Below are positions 8,036-15,799 of a stretch of DNA of 64,000 nt, one piece after another (the first letter of the stretch is position 1; each line of letters begins with the position of its first letter). Origin of the DNA: Thermohalobaculum sediminis (GTDB lineage: Bacteria; Pseudomonadota; Alphaproteobacteria; Rhodobacterales; Rhodobacteraceae). The stretch covers positions 1 through 64,000 of the forward strand of contig NZ_JAMFKN010000012.1 of assembly GCF_023487995.1 (NCBI RefSeq). The letters are read 5' to 3'. Made by a program: the position numbers and the translations under genes. The notes beneath the pieces were generated by a model. The model was not told the DNA's origin, made no database searches, and saw only the letters and a list, made by a program, of their open reading frames with translations.

Positions 8036-9240
8036 AATGGTATGGACCCCGCCGCCACCGGAGGGGAGCTTTCGAACGTCGGCTGCGAAGAAGGAGGAAT
8101 TCATGCAGATCGTTCGGATTGGTCTCGACCTGGCGAAGTACGTCTACGAGGTTCATGGCGTTGATGCTGAGGAGCAGGTCGTTCTGCGCAAGACGTTGCG
8201 CCGCGACGCGGTCGCCACGTTCTTCGCCGATCTGCCTCCGTGTCTCGTGGGCATGGAGGCCTGCAGCGGCGCTCACTACTGGGCCAAAGTGCTGTCCGAT
8301 CTCGGGCATGAGGTGCGCCTCATGTCTCCGCAGTTCGTGACGACCTACGTGAAATCGAACAAGAGCGACCGCAACGATGCCGAGGCAATCTGCGAGGCGG
8401 TCGGCCGACCGTCCATGCGGTTCGTACCGCAGAAGTCGGGCGACCAGCTCGCGCTGCAGGCGGTGCATCGCATCCGCCAGCGCCTGGTGTCCGACCGGAC
8501 GCGGCTGGTGAACCAGATCCGCGGGCTGCTGGCCGAGCACGGCATCGCGATCGCGCGCGACATTTCCCGCCTGAGGAGCGCCCTCACGAAAATCGTCAAT
8601 GGCGACGACGCTGGTCTCGGTGCTCTGATGCGCGACCTCGTACGCGAAATACGCGAGGAGCTCGCCGACCTCGACCGGCGCATTGCCTCCTACAACCGGC
8701 GGCTCAGGGAGTTCTTCCGCACGGACGAGATGTGCCGGCGCATCGGCAGGATCGAGGGCATCGGCCCGGTCACGGCGACCGCGCTGGTCGCGTCGGTAGG
8801 AGATCGGACCTGCTTCAAGAACGGCCGAGAGTTCGCGGCTTGGCTCGGGCTCGTCCCGCGGCAGAGATCGAGCGGCGGCAAGGCGAGGCTGCTGGGGATC
8901 TCCAAGCGCGGCGACCGCTACATCCGGACGCTGATGATCCACGGCGCCCGGGCCGTCCTCGGAAAGGCCGGCAGCAAACAGGATGCGCGGAGCCAATGGA
9001 TCGGGCGGATGCGCGAGCGGCGGCATCCGAACGTCGTGGCCGTCGCGCTCGCCAACAAGAACGCCAGGATCGTATGGTCGGTCCTGGCGAGCGGCAACGC
9101 GTACCAGCCCGCCCGGACGGCCCTGGCGGCCTGATGACTGCACCGAGAATATAGAAAAGGGAGGGCTCGCCCCCAGAGACATTGCAGCAAACTGGCAGGG
9201 GATGGAGAAAGGGTCACGGCCCGTCGCTTCGTGAGCCTGA
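8036..9240 (+). mobile_element. IS110-family (IS1111-like) insertion sequence B
   Basis: The element starts near AATGGTATGGACCC (about 8036), abutting the right end of element A, and has a left leader of some 70 bp before its transposase. A further GATGTGTGGAC at about 9238 resembles the left-end signature again and may mark the junction or another relic. About 100 bp of non-coding right end are left between the gene and that point, including a GGGAGGGC/GCCCCC hairpin near 9160. The right boundary is uncertain. Confidence 0.6.
8103..9134 (+). CDS. IS110-family transposase (DEDD recombinase) B
   Basis: I take ATG 8103 as start because AAGGAGGAATTC lies directly before it. The 343-residue protein shows Asp9 (GLDLAK), Glu52 (GMEAC), Asp89 and Asp92 (KSDRNDAEA) and the C-terminal domain GIGPVTATALVASVGDRTC, WLGLVPRQRSSGGKARLLG with the conserved serines. 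It is clearly related to, but distinct from, transposase A, so the two elements arrived separately. All catalytic residues are in place. Confidence 0.93.
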   Translation: MQIVRIGLDLAKYVYEVHGVDAEEQVVLRKTLRRDAVATFFADLPPCLVGMEACSGAHYWAKVLSDLGHEVRLMSPQFVTTYVKSNKSDRNDAEAICEAVGRPSMRFVPQKSGDQLALQAVHRIRQRLVSDRTRLVNQIRGLLAEHGIAIARDISRLRSALTKIVNGDDAGLGALMRDLVREIREELADLDRRIASYNRRLREFFRTDEMCRRIGRIEGIGPVTATALVASVGDRTCFKNGREFAAWLGLVPRQRSSGGKARLLGISKRGDRYIRTLMIHGARAVLGKAGSKQDARSQWIGRMRERRHPNVVAVALANKNARIVWSVLASGNAYQPARTALAA

Positions 9241-9480
9241 TGTGTGGACCGGCACGGCGAAAGCCGATGTCTCGGAGGCATTGAGGACGGAGCGCGCGGA
9301 AACCCATCGGGGCTTGCGGCGACGATCTATCGGGCCGCTCAGAGAGGCCGGATATACGTCAGAAATCGTGACACCCGACCACAACCAGCCAAACCGTTGC
9401 AATGAGGCGGGGTCCATATACGTCCACACATGACAGTGCCCGTGCCGATCCGAGGCCACGGCCCGCCGGGGCTCCGGCCG
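9135..9480. other. IS debris between element B and the LysR gene, ending in an IS6-like terminal repeat
   Basis: No gene is visible here. The stretch contains the right end of element B, a repeat of the GTGTGGAC signature near 9240, and TGACAGTGCC at 9431-9440, which is the inverse complement of the IS6-type end GGCACTGTCA. The latter faces the LysR gene and marks the left border of the catabolic operon region. Confidence 0.5.
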
Positions 9481-10386
9481 TCATGAGCTTGCCCGCTCGA
9501 ACCATGCCGGCATCGCTTCCGCGACACGCCGCACCGGCGCGTCGGCAGCGAGCCCGGATGCGATGCGCGCCGACCATCGGATCGGGATGCCCTGCCCGGC
9601 CAGCGGCGTTGCGACGAGCGAGCCCGCCGCGAGCTCGCGGGTCACGCCCCACCGGCTGAGGATCGACACGCCCGCGCGGGCCTTGATGAGTTCGCAGACC
9701 GCATCGACCGAGCCGAGGTTTCGCTTGCGCACCGGCATCGTGCCATCGGCGGACCAGAGCCGCTCCGACTCGAAGCCGGCGCGCGCCTCGAGCGAATAGG
9801 TGAGGTAGGTCTCGGCGTCGAAATCCGCGGCCCTCACGCTCGCCCGACCGTCGAACCGATGGCCCGGCCAGACGATCGCGGCGAGGTCGTCGTCGAAGAG
9901 CGCGATCGCGTCGGCGGGCGACGCGTCCCGCGCTGCAGGGACGAGCGCGATGTCGAGCCGCCCCTCGGCAAGCTGGCGAAGCGTCGACGCCATGGTGCCG
10001 GGCTCGATCTCGATCTCGATATCCGGGTGCTGCACCGTGAAGACCGCGAGGAAGCCCGGCAGCCAGTGATAGGCGTTGTAGTCGCAGACCGCGAGACGCA
10101 CGATGTGACGGACGCCCTGCGACGATGCCGCGGCGGCGCGCTCGGCAAGCTCGATCCGGTCGATCACGTGCTCGGCCGTCTCGGTGAGGATCTCGGCCGC
10201 GGCAGACGGGCGCAACTGCCGGCCAACCTTCGCGAAGAGGATGACGCCCAGACGCCGCTCCGCCTCGCGCAGCCGGTGGGTCAGAGCCGATTGCGTGAGG
10301 CCCAGCCTCTCGGCGGCCGCGCTCAGCGTCCTCGCCTCGCGGATGGCGACAAGCATCTGCAGATGGGCAAGAGAGAGCGCCGGCAT
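9481..10386 (-). CDS. LysR-family transcriptional regulator of the adjacent D-amino acid operon
   Basis: The 301-residue protein has the N-terminal winged helix-turn-helix of LysR regulators (residues 4-62, LSAAAERLGLTQSALTHRLR) and a periplasmic-binding-protein-like effector domain (about 90-295, with the usual VRLAVCDYNAYHWLP and DIALVPA pieces). It is transcribed divergently from the five-gene operon starting at 10507, the classical arrangement for a LysR regulator and its target. The effector is unknown; a pathway intermediate such as an N-carbamoyl or D-amino acid would fit the context but is inference. Confidence 0.93.
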   Translation of the reverse strand: MPALSLAHLQMLVAIREARTLSAAAERLGLTQSALTHRLREAERRLGVILFAKVGRQLRPSAAAEILTETAEHVIDRIELAERAAAASSQGVRHIVRLAVCDYNAYHWLPGFLAVFTVQHPDIEIEIEPGTMASTLRQLAEGRLDIALVPAARDASPADAIALFDDDLAAIVWPGHRFDGRASVRAADFDAETYLTYSLEARAGFESERLWSADGTMPVRKRNLGSVDAVCELIKARAGVSILSRWGVTRELAAGSLVATPLAGQGIPIRWSARIASGLAADAPVRRVAEAMPAWFERASS

Positions 10387-10400
10387 ATTGATGCAGAACT

Positions 10401-10417
10401 TTCAAGTTATCGGTGAA
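10401..10417. promoter_or_regulatory. Candidate LysR-type operator in the divergent promoter region
   Basis: TTCA-N9-TGAA forms a 17-bp dyad containing the T-N11-A pattern of LysR sites, in a locally AT-rich patch between the divergent regulator and dioxygenase genes. A TTGAAA that could serve as a -35 box follows at 10421. Confidence 0.4.
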
Positions 10418-10506
10418 TTATTGAAATTGGTTTCAGGCGCGGTCAAGCGATAGCGTCATGAGATCCGATCGGGGAGAAGGTCTCCGATCTCGTGAAGAGG
10501 CCGCCC

Positions 10507-11376
10507 ATGTTCTCCACCATTGCTCTGCATCCCGATTTCGGTGTCGAGGTCCACGGCGTCGATCTCGCGACACTCGACCGCGAGGCGTTCGGCGCAATCC
10601 GCGCGCTCTTCGAGGAGCACTCGCTCCTCCTCTTCCGCGGGCAAGAACTCGACGAGGCGAGCCATCGCCGGGTCGCCGAGCTCTTCGGCCCGCTCGAGGA
10701 CCTGCGCGGCGCGGTCATAGGCACGCCGGTCGAGCGGCCGATGGTCTCGAACCGGTCGGCGACCGGCGCGCTGGTCGGCGACCCGGAGATGCGACTTCTC
10801 GATCTCAAGGCCAACTTCCTCTGGCATGCGGACAGCACCTTCCTGCCGACGCCCGCGATCTCGAACGTGCTGGTGGGCTATGTCATCCCGCCCTCGGGCG
10901 GGGGCGCGACCGAGGTCGTCTCGACCCGGGCGGGGTGGGAACGGCTCCCGCAGGCGCTGCGCGAGCGGGTGCGCGACAAGGTCTTCATCCATCGCTTCTC
11001 GCATTCGCGCAGCCTCGTCGACCCGCGGCTCGGCGCGCTGCCGCATTACACGAAATACCCCGACACGCCCTGGCGCGCGGTCTGGACCAACCCGGTCAAC
11101 GGGCGCGAGGCACTGCTCTTCGGCGCCCATGTCGCGGGCGTCGCGGGGATGGACCAGGCCGAGGGAGCCGCGCTGATCGACGAGCTCATGGCCGCCTTGA
11201 CGGCGCGCGACGCCATCTATTCCCATGACTGGCGGCCGGGCGACGTTCTCGTCTGGGACCAGCGCGCGACGCTCCACCGCGGGACGCCTTGGAACTATGA
11301 CGAGGAAAGGACGCTCGCGAGCTTCGTCTCCTCGGCGGTCGAGGCGGACGGCATCGAGAGCGTGCGGGTGCACTGA
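10507..11376 (+). CDS. TauD/TfdA-family Fe(II)/2-oxoglutarate dioxygenase
   Basis: The product (289 aa from ATG 10507; AAGAGG seven bases upstream supports this start over the GTG at 10492) is a double-stranded beta-helix dioxygenase of the TauD/TfdA family. The iron ligands are His107 and Asp109 in WHADSTF and His257 in LHRGTPW, and Arg268 in DEERTL is the usual 2-oxoglutarate-binding Arg. Such enzymes couple decarboxylation of 2-oxoglutarate to hydroxylation of a substrate. Here it leads an operon with a cyclic-ureide hydrolase, a D-carbamoylase and a D-aminotransferase, so the substrate may be a hydantoin, a ureide or an N-alkylated precursor. The substrate cannot be read from sequence. 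Confidence 0.9.
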   Translation: MFSTIALHPDFGVEVHGVDLATLDREAFGAIRALFEEHSLLLFRGQELDEASHRRVAELFGPLEDLRGAVIGTPVERPMVSNRSATGALVGDPEMRLLDLKANFLWHADSTFLPTPAISNVLVGYVIPPSGGGATEVVSTRAGWERLPQALRERVRDKVFIHRFSHSRSLVDPRLGALPHYTKYPDTPWRAVWTNPVNGREALLFGAHVAGVAGMDQAEGAALIDELMAALTARDAIYSHDWRPGDVLVWDQRATLHRGTPWNYDEERTLASFVSSAVEADGIESVRVH

Positions 11377-11389
11377 GAGGGAAAGACGA

Positions 11390-11692
11390 ATGGCCTGGCT
11401 GATCGTCAGCAACGACAACGAATATGGCCCGCGCATCCGGGCGGACCAGGCGGTCATGGACGCGCACTGGGCCTACGAGCTCGCCAACACCGACGTGATC
11501 CTCTGCGCGGGCAGCCTGCGCACGGATGACGGGAATACCAAGACCGGCAGCGTGCTGCTGCTCGACCTCCCGACGCGCGCGGATGCCGAGGCCTTCTTCG
11601 CGAACGACCCGGCGACCAAGGCCGGCATGCGGGGCGAGACCGAGATCCGCTGGCTGAATGTCGCGATCCTCGACCGCGAGGAGCAGCCGTGA
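11390..11692 (+). CDS. YciI-like small protein
   Basis: The 100-residue protein starts at ATG 11390, 14 bases after the dioxygenase gene, with a GAGGGAAAGA ribosome-binding stretch. It has the YciI/dimeric alpha-beta barrel pattern: MAWLIVSND at the start, a conserved His (DAHWAYELA), a central GSLRTDDGNTKTGSVLLLD strand region and FFANDPATKAGM near the end. YciI-like proteins often act as small accessory enzymes or muconolactone-isomerase-like folds in catabolic operons. Its stop overlaps the GTG start of the next gene, so it is translationally coupled. The function in this operon is unknown. Confidence 0.85.
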   Translation: MAWLIVSNDNEYGPRIRADQAVMDAHWAYELANTDVILCAGSLRTDDGNTKTGSVLLLDLPTRADAEAFFANDPATKAGMRGETEIRWLNVAILDREEQP

Positions 11693-12597
11693 CCGGGCCG
11701 ACGCGCGACCTCATCGGCTACGCGGACGCGCCACCGCCGGCGGACTGGCCGGGCGGAGCGAGGGTCGCGGTCAACTTCTGCATCAATTTCGAGGAGGGCG
11801 GCGAGCGCTCGATCCTCGAGGGCGACGCGCAATCCGAGACGCGGATCTCGGACGTCGTCGTGCCTCCGGTGATCGGCGGGCGCGACCTCAATATCGAGCA
11901 TTCCTACGAATACGGATCGCGGGTCGGCTATTGGCGCCTCCTGCGGGCCTTCATGGAGCGCGGGCTGCCCGCCACCGTCAACCTCGTCGGCCGGGCGGGA
12001 GAGCTGACGCCGCAGCCCCTGCAAGCCATGATCGACGCGGGCTTCGACCTCCATCCCCACGGCTGGCGGTGGATCGACTATGCAAAGCTCTCGCGCGCCG
12101 AGGAGGCCGCGATGATCGCGAAATCCATCGCCCAGGTCGAACGCCTGACCGGCGAGCGGCCGCTCGGCTATTACGCGGGCCTTCCCTCGATCAACACCTA
12201 CGCGCTCGCGGCCGAGGCGGGGTTCCTCTATTCCTCGGACGTCTACAACGACGACCTGCCCTACTGGTCGCCCGACCATCCGAGGCTTCTGATGATCCCC
12301 TACTCGCTCGACACGAACGACAGCCGCTTTGCCCGCGACGGAGGTGGCTACGTGCTGGGGGAACAGTTCACGCGCTATGTCTGCGACACTTTCGACCAGC
12401 TCTATGCCGAGGGGGGCGAGCGGCCGGCGATGATGTCGGTCGGGCTCCACGCGCGCCTGATCGGGCGGCCGGGGCGGATCGGGGCGCTGCACCGGATCCT
12501 CGACCACATCGCGGGCCACGACCGTGTCTGGATCGCCCGGCGCGACGACATCGCGCGCCACTGGCAGGCGCGTCATCCCGACGAAAGGGCTCGCTGA
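11689..12597 (+). CDS. PuuE-like allantoinase / polysaccharide-deacetylase-family amidohydrolase
   Basis: The 302-residue protein starts at GTG 11689, overlapping the preceding stop. It belongs to the NodB-fold polysaccharide deacetylase superfamily, in the PuuE branch whose founder opens the hydantoin ring of allantoin: FEEGGERSILEGD near residue 35, NIEHSYEYGSRVGYWRLL, a DLHPHGWRWIDYAKL metal-ligand region near 120, and GYYAGLPSINT. No other purine-degradation gene (uricase, OHCU decarboxylase, ureidoglycolate enzymes) is present, and the next gene is a D-carbamoylase, so I infer that it opens a 5-substituted hydantoin or related cyclic ureide rather than allantoin. The family call is strong; the substrate is inference. 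Confidence 0.88.
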   Translation: MTGPTRDLIGYADAPPPADWPGGARVAVNFCINFEEGGERSILEGDAQSETRISDVVVPPVIGGRDLNIEHSYEYGSRVGYWRLLRAFMERGLPATVNLVGRAGELTPQPLQAMIDAGFDLHPHGWRWIDYAKLSRAEEAAMIAKSIAQVERLTGERPLGYYAGLPSINTYALAAEAGFLYSSDVYNDDLPYWSPDHPRLLMIPYSLDTNDSRFARDGGGYVLGEQFTRYVCDTFDQLYAEGGERPAMMSVGLHARLIGRPGRIGALHRILDHIAGHDRVWIARRDDIARHWQARHPDERAR

Positions 12598-13556
12598 TGG
12601 AAGCGCTCGTGACCGGCGTGGCCCAGATGGGGCCGATCCAGAAGATCGACAGCCGCGCTGCGGTCGTGAGGCGGATGCTCGCGCTCCTCGCCGAGGCGAA
12701 GGCGCGCGGCTGCCGGTTCGTGGTCTTCCCCGAGCTTGCGCTCACCACCTTCTTCCCCCGCTGGGTCTACGAGCCGGGCGAGCCTGCGCTCGACGCCTGG
12801 TTCGAGGACGCCATGCCGGGCCCCGAGACCCGGCCTCTGTTCGATGCCGCGGCGGCGGCCGGGATCGGCTTCTACCTCGGCTATGCCGAGAAGGCCGGAA
12901 ACCGCCGCTTCAACACCGCGATCCTTGTCGACGGGACAGGTCGGATCGTCGGCAAGTATCGCAAGGTCCACCTTCCGGGCCATGCCGAGCCCGACCCGAG
13001 CCGCCTCGGCGAGCATCTCGAGAAGCGATACTTCCATGTGGGCGACCTCGGCTTCCCGGTCTTCGAGACCATGGGCGCGAAGATCGGCATGTGCATCTGC
13101 AACGACCGCCGCTGGCCCGAGACATACCGCGTCATGGGATTGCAGGGGGTGGAACTGATTGCCCTCGGCTACAACACGCCGACCGGCCTCGGCGAGCCCT
13201 ACCAGGCTGCGGCGCAGGCCAACATGCACAACGAGCTTTCGCTGCGCGCGGGCGCCTATCAGAACGCTACCTGGGTCGCCGCGGCGGCGAAATGCGGGGT
13301 CGAGGGCGGCTACCCGATGATCGGCCAGTCGATGATCGTATCGCCCCTTGGCGAGGTCGTCGCCATGGCCGCGACGCTGGAAGACGAACTCATCACCGCA
13401 CGCTGCGACATGAAGCTGGCAGCCTATGCCCGGACCGAGATCTTCAACTTCGCGCGCCACCGCCGGCCGGAGGCCTATGCGCTTATCACGGACAGGGTGG
13501 GCGCGGGCGAACCGGTCGTGCCATCGCGCGCGCAGATGGGCCTCGACGATGCCTGA
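12597..13556 (+). CDS. N-carbamoyl-D-amino acid hydrolase (D-carbamoylase), nitrilase superfamily
   Basis: The 319-residue protein resembles Agrobacterium D-carbamoylase throughout, including FVVFPELALTTFFPRW, GKYRKVHLPGH and CNDRRWPE. The catalytic triad is Glu46, Lys123 and Cys168. The reaction is hydrolysis of an N-carbamoyl-D-amino acid to the D-amino acid, CO2 and ammonia. Several segments near the substrate (HLEKRYF, GYNTP) are shared with the characterised enzymes, so the specificity call is better than the general nitrilase call. The start overlaps the preceding stop (ATGA), and the stop overlaps the next start, which indicates tight coupling. Confidence 0.93.
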   Translation: MEALVTGVAQMGPIQKIDSRAAVVRRMLALLAEAKARGCRFVVFPELALTTFFPRWVYEPGEPALDAWFEDAMPGPETRPLFDAAAAAGIGFYLGYAEKAGNRRFNTAILVDGTGRIVGKYRKVHLPGHAEPDPSRLGEHLEKRYFHVGDLGFPVFETMGAKIGMCICNDRRWPETYRVMGLQGVELIALGYNTPTGLGEPYQAAAQANMHNELSLRAGAYQNATWVAAAAKCGVEGGYPMIGQSMIVSPLGEVVAMAATLEDELITARCDMKLAAYARTEIFNFARHRRPEAYALITDRVGAGEPVVPSRAQMGLDDA

Positions 13557-14403
13557 GACCGTCTATCTCAACGGGAGGTTCCTGCACGCGGCCGAAGCGA
13601 AGGTCTCGGTCTTCGACCGCGGCCTTCTCTTCGCCGATGCGATCTACGAGGTCTGCGGGGTGATCGACGGCAAGCTGATCGACTTTCCGGGCCACATGGC
13701 GCGGCTAGACCGCTCTCTCAGCGAAATGGGGATGACCTGTCCGCTCGACCACGACGGCATCCTCGATGTGATGCGCCGCCTCGTCGCGGCCGAAGGTGTG
13801 ACCGAGGGCCTCGTCTACATGCAGTTCACCCGTGGCAGCTCTGGCGACCGCGACTTTCTGCCCAGCGGGGAGGAGGCACCCACCGTCTTCGGCTTCGCCC
13901 AGCACAAGTCCGAAGCCTTCCGCGCCGAGATCGAGAACGGCATTCATATGGTCTCGGCCCCCGATCAGCGCTGGCGGAGGCGCGACATCAAGACCGTGGG
14001 GCTTATGGGCAGCGTCTTCGCCAAGATGGCCGCGCGCGATGCCGGTGGCCAAGAGGCCCTGCTCCACGAGGACGGGATCGTGACCGAGGGTGCCGCGACG
14101 AGCTTCTTCTTCGTCCGCGACGGCCGGCTGGTCACGCGCCCCCTGTCGGACTCCATCCTGCACGGATGCACCCGTAAGGCGCTGATCGCGCTCGTCGCCG
14201 AGCATGGCCTCGCGGTCGATGAACGGCTCTTCACGCTCGCCGAGGCAAAGGCGGCGGAAGAGGCCTTCCTCACCGGCGCCTCGACCTATGTCTGCCCGGT
14301 TCTGTCGATCGACGCGGCGACATTCGGCGACGGCCGTCCGGGATCTCTGACCCGCCGACTTCAGACGATCTATGTCGATCTCGCCCGCGAGAGCGCGATC
14401 TAA
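13549..14403 (+). CDS. D-amino acid aminotransferase (class IV PLP enzyme)
   Basis: The 284-residue protein is a fold-type IV aminotransferase. Lys148 in RRRDIKTVGLM is the PLP lysine, in the RDIK context of D-alanine aminotransferases; VFDRGLLFADAIYEV near residue 21 and TEGAATSFFFV near 185 are also typical. It moves the amino group of a D-amino acid to a keto acid, which would yield the alpha-keto acid from the D-amino acid released by the carbamoylase. The ATG at 13549 lies inside the end of the carbamoylase gene (8-base overlap). Branched-chain or 4-amino-4-deoxychorismate activity cannot be fully excluded, but the operon context favours D-amino acids. Confidence 0.9.
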   Translation: MPETVYLNGRFLHAAEAKVSVFDRGLLFADAIYEVCGVIDGKLIDFPGHMARLDRSLSEMGMTCPLDHDGILDVMRRLVAAEGVTEGLVYMQFTRGSSGDRDFLPSGEEAPTVFGFAQHKSEAFRAEIENGIHMVSAPDQRWRRRDIKTVGLMGSVFAKMAARDAGGQEALLHEDGIVTEGAATSFFFVRDGRLVTRPLSDSILHGCTRKALIALVAEHGLAVDERLFTLAEAKAAEEAFLTGASTYVCPVLSIDAATFGDGRPGSLTRRLQTIYVDLARESAI

Positions 14404-14428
14404 CTCGTGAATGCACCCGGATGGTGAT

Positions 14429-14460
14429 GGCACCCGGCCGACATGCCGTCGGTGCCCTTT
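14429..14460 (+). terminator. Candidate terminator of the D-amino acid operon
   Basis: GGCACC and GGTGCC form the outer stem, GGC/GCC an inner stem, followed directly by CTTT. It lies 26 bases after the aminotransferase stop and just before an IS6 fragment. Confidence 0.5.
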
Positions 14461-14487
14461 CCACGCCGCCCGAGGAGCTGTCGGAGC

Positions 14488-14803
14488 GGCAATGTCAAAG
14501 GAACTTGGCTTGAGGCGGAATAGCCGCCTCCCTGCCCTCGTGGCATGAGCAAACCCAACCCCTTCCGCTACTTCAAAACGTCACCCGAGATCATCCGCCT
14601 GGCGGTCATGCTCTACGTCCGCTTCCCGCTGTCGCTGCGGAATGTTGAAGACCTGCTGCACGAGCGCGGCATCGACATCAGCCACGAGACGATCCGGTTC
14701 TGGTGGCAGAGGTTCGGGCCGATGTTCGCGGCGGAAATCCGAAAGCGACGGATCGAGGGCATGCGCTCGAGCCGCTGGCGATGGCATCTCGATGAGATGT
14801 TCG
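14488..14803 (+). mobile_element. IS6-family left-end fragment 4
   Basis: GGCAATGTCAAAGGAAC at 14488 is the left repeat; the leader and the transposase start (ATG 14545) follow. About 87 codons are preserved, through the helix-turn-helix to WRWHLDEMF, ending at the first catalytic Asp. At 14804 a second element with its own IS6-like end begins, cutting the gene. Among the four truncated left ends this is the longest. Confidence 0.8.
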
Positions 14804-14966
14804 GGCACTGTCAGATTAACCGGCGGGGGCCATCTTTCCCCTCCCTCGCTTGTGCGAGAGGACCATGAAACGCCTAGCTGTAAAGCAAAAAGCTTTCCAG
14901 AACGCCGCCAGCCAACCTCTCCAAGCCAGCGTCAGGCTATCAGATCAGTTTAATTTGACAATGCCG
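14804..14966. mobile_element. 163-bp MITE-like element with IS6-type inverted repeats
   Basis: GGCACTGTCAGATTAA at 14804-14819 is matched by TTAATTTGACAATGCC at 14951-14966, an inverted repeat with 13 of 16 positions matching. The interior has no transposase and is AT-richer than the flanks. It cuts the IS6 fragment on its left and the DUF3299 gene on its right. No 8-bp target duplication is visible, so it may be the scar of a deletion between two ends rather than a simple insertion. Confidence 0.55.
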
Positions 14967-15305
14967 CGCCGACTTGCCGCCACCGCGGTGAACGAGGCGC
15001 TGATCGGTCAGGAGATCCGCATTCCCGGATATGTCCTGCCGCTCGAGATGAAGGACGGCAAGGCAGTGGAGTTCCTGCTCGTTCCCACGGTCGGCGCCTG
15101 CATCCACACGCCCCCGCCGCCCGCCAACCAGCTGATCCACGTGGTCCATCCCGACGGCGTCGAAATCAGGGGCCTCTATGACCCCGTCTGGGTCACCGGA
15201 GTCATGGAGTCCGACCAGTCGGTGCAGGACGTTCGCTACGCCGACGGACAGGCAGAGGTCGCCGTCAGCTATGCGATGCGTTCCGCTTCGGTCGTGCCAT
15301 ATTGA
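14967..15305 (+). pseudogene. 5'-truncated DUF3299 protein
   Basis: The frame encodes about 110 residues with the features of DUF3299: GQEIRIPGYVLPLE, VEFLLVPTVGACIHTPPPP and GLYDPVWVTGVM, conserved in small periplasmic proteins of proteobacteria. The signal peptide and N-terminal part are missing because the 163-bp element lies directly upstream; an ATG at 14850 inside that element is in frame and could still start translation. The stop overlaps another IS6-like end (TTGACAGTGGC at 15302). I regard it as a broken gene. Confidence 0.65.
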
Positions 15306-15394
15306 CAGTGGCGTTCGGTTTCATGGACGGAACAGTGCTATCGATGCATGGCCGTCGGAAGCCCAAAAGTGGCTAGGCGGTGCTGGCAGACGAA

Positions 15395-15664
15395 TGCGAA
15401 CCAGTCTCAATTCTGCCGGGGAAGAGGTCTTTCAAGCAACGCCGAGTTGACGCCACTCGGCAAGTGCGGCGGCGCGGCGCGGCTCGGCTTGAAGACGTCC
15501 CTGCGGGAAAGGCTGCGTTCCCGGTTGGAGTGATTGTGGACGGAGGCATAAACGGCGGCGAAGATCTGCAGACTTCGTACCAGCCGGAAGCCTAGCGTGA
15601 CCGGTTGCCGTCGCTTCAAGAACGAAAAGAACAAAATTCTCCTCACGACAAGTGGCCCGATCAT
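15395..15664 (-). mobile_element. IS6-family right-end fragment, inverted
   Basis: Read on the minus strand, this stretch encodes FRLVRSLQIFAAVYASVHNH and further residues that match the C-terminus of the IS6 transposase at 5915 (FRRIRSLQKLAAVHASVSNH). Downstream of it, GAGACTGGTTCGCATTCGTCTG matches the bases after the intact transposase gene near 6650. The frame has been eroded; the N-terminal two thirds and the left end are missing. It is the only IS6 copy in the opposite orientation. Confidence 0.7.
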
Positions 15665-15750
15665 TCGCAGATAGTGGGTCGGTCAGCGGGAATCGCTACG
15701 GGAGTGGGCGATGCTGATCTGCGACGTGGATCGAAGTGTGGATCGATCCT

Positions 15751-15799
15751 TATGATTTATAATTTTTTCTTTTAAAATCAAATATTTATATTATTTATG
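15751..15799. other. AT-only-like tract at the tRNA-Ser 3' end
   Basis: Forty-nine bases consist almost entirely of A and T, in an otherwise very GC-rich sequence. It begins directly after the 3' CCA of tRNA-Ser and would act as the transcription stop of that gene on the minus strand. Its position separates IS-laden DNA on the left from core genes on the right. Confidence 0.6.

Noticed and set aside
11689-12597. Purine/urate degradation locus based on the PuuE-like gene
   Set aside because: No uricase, HIU hydrolase, OHCU decarboxylase, allantoate or ureidoglycolate gene is near; the partners are D-amino acid enzymes.
15406-15664. Intact small gene on the minus strand near 15.5 kb
   Set aside because: Its middle part matches the C-terminus of the IS6 transposase, so it is a fragment.
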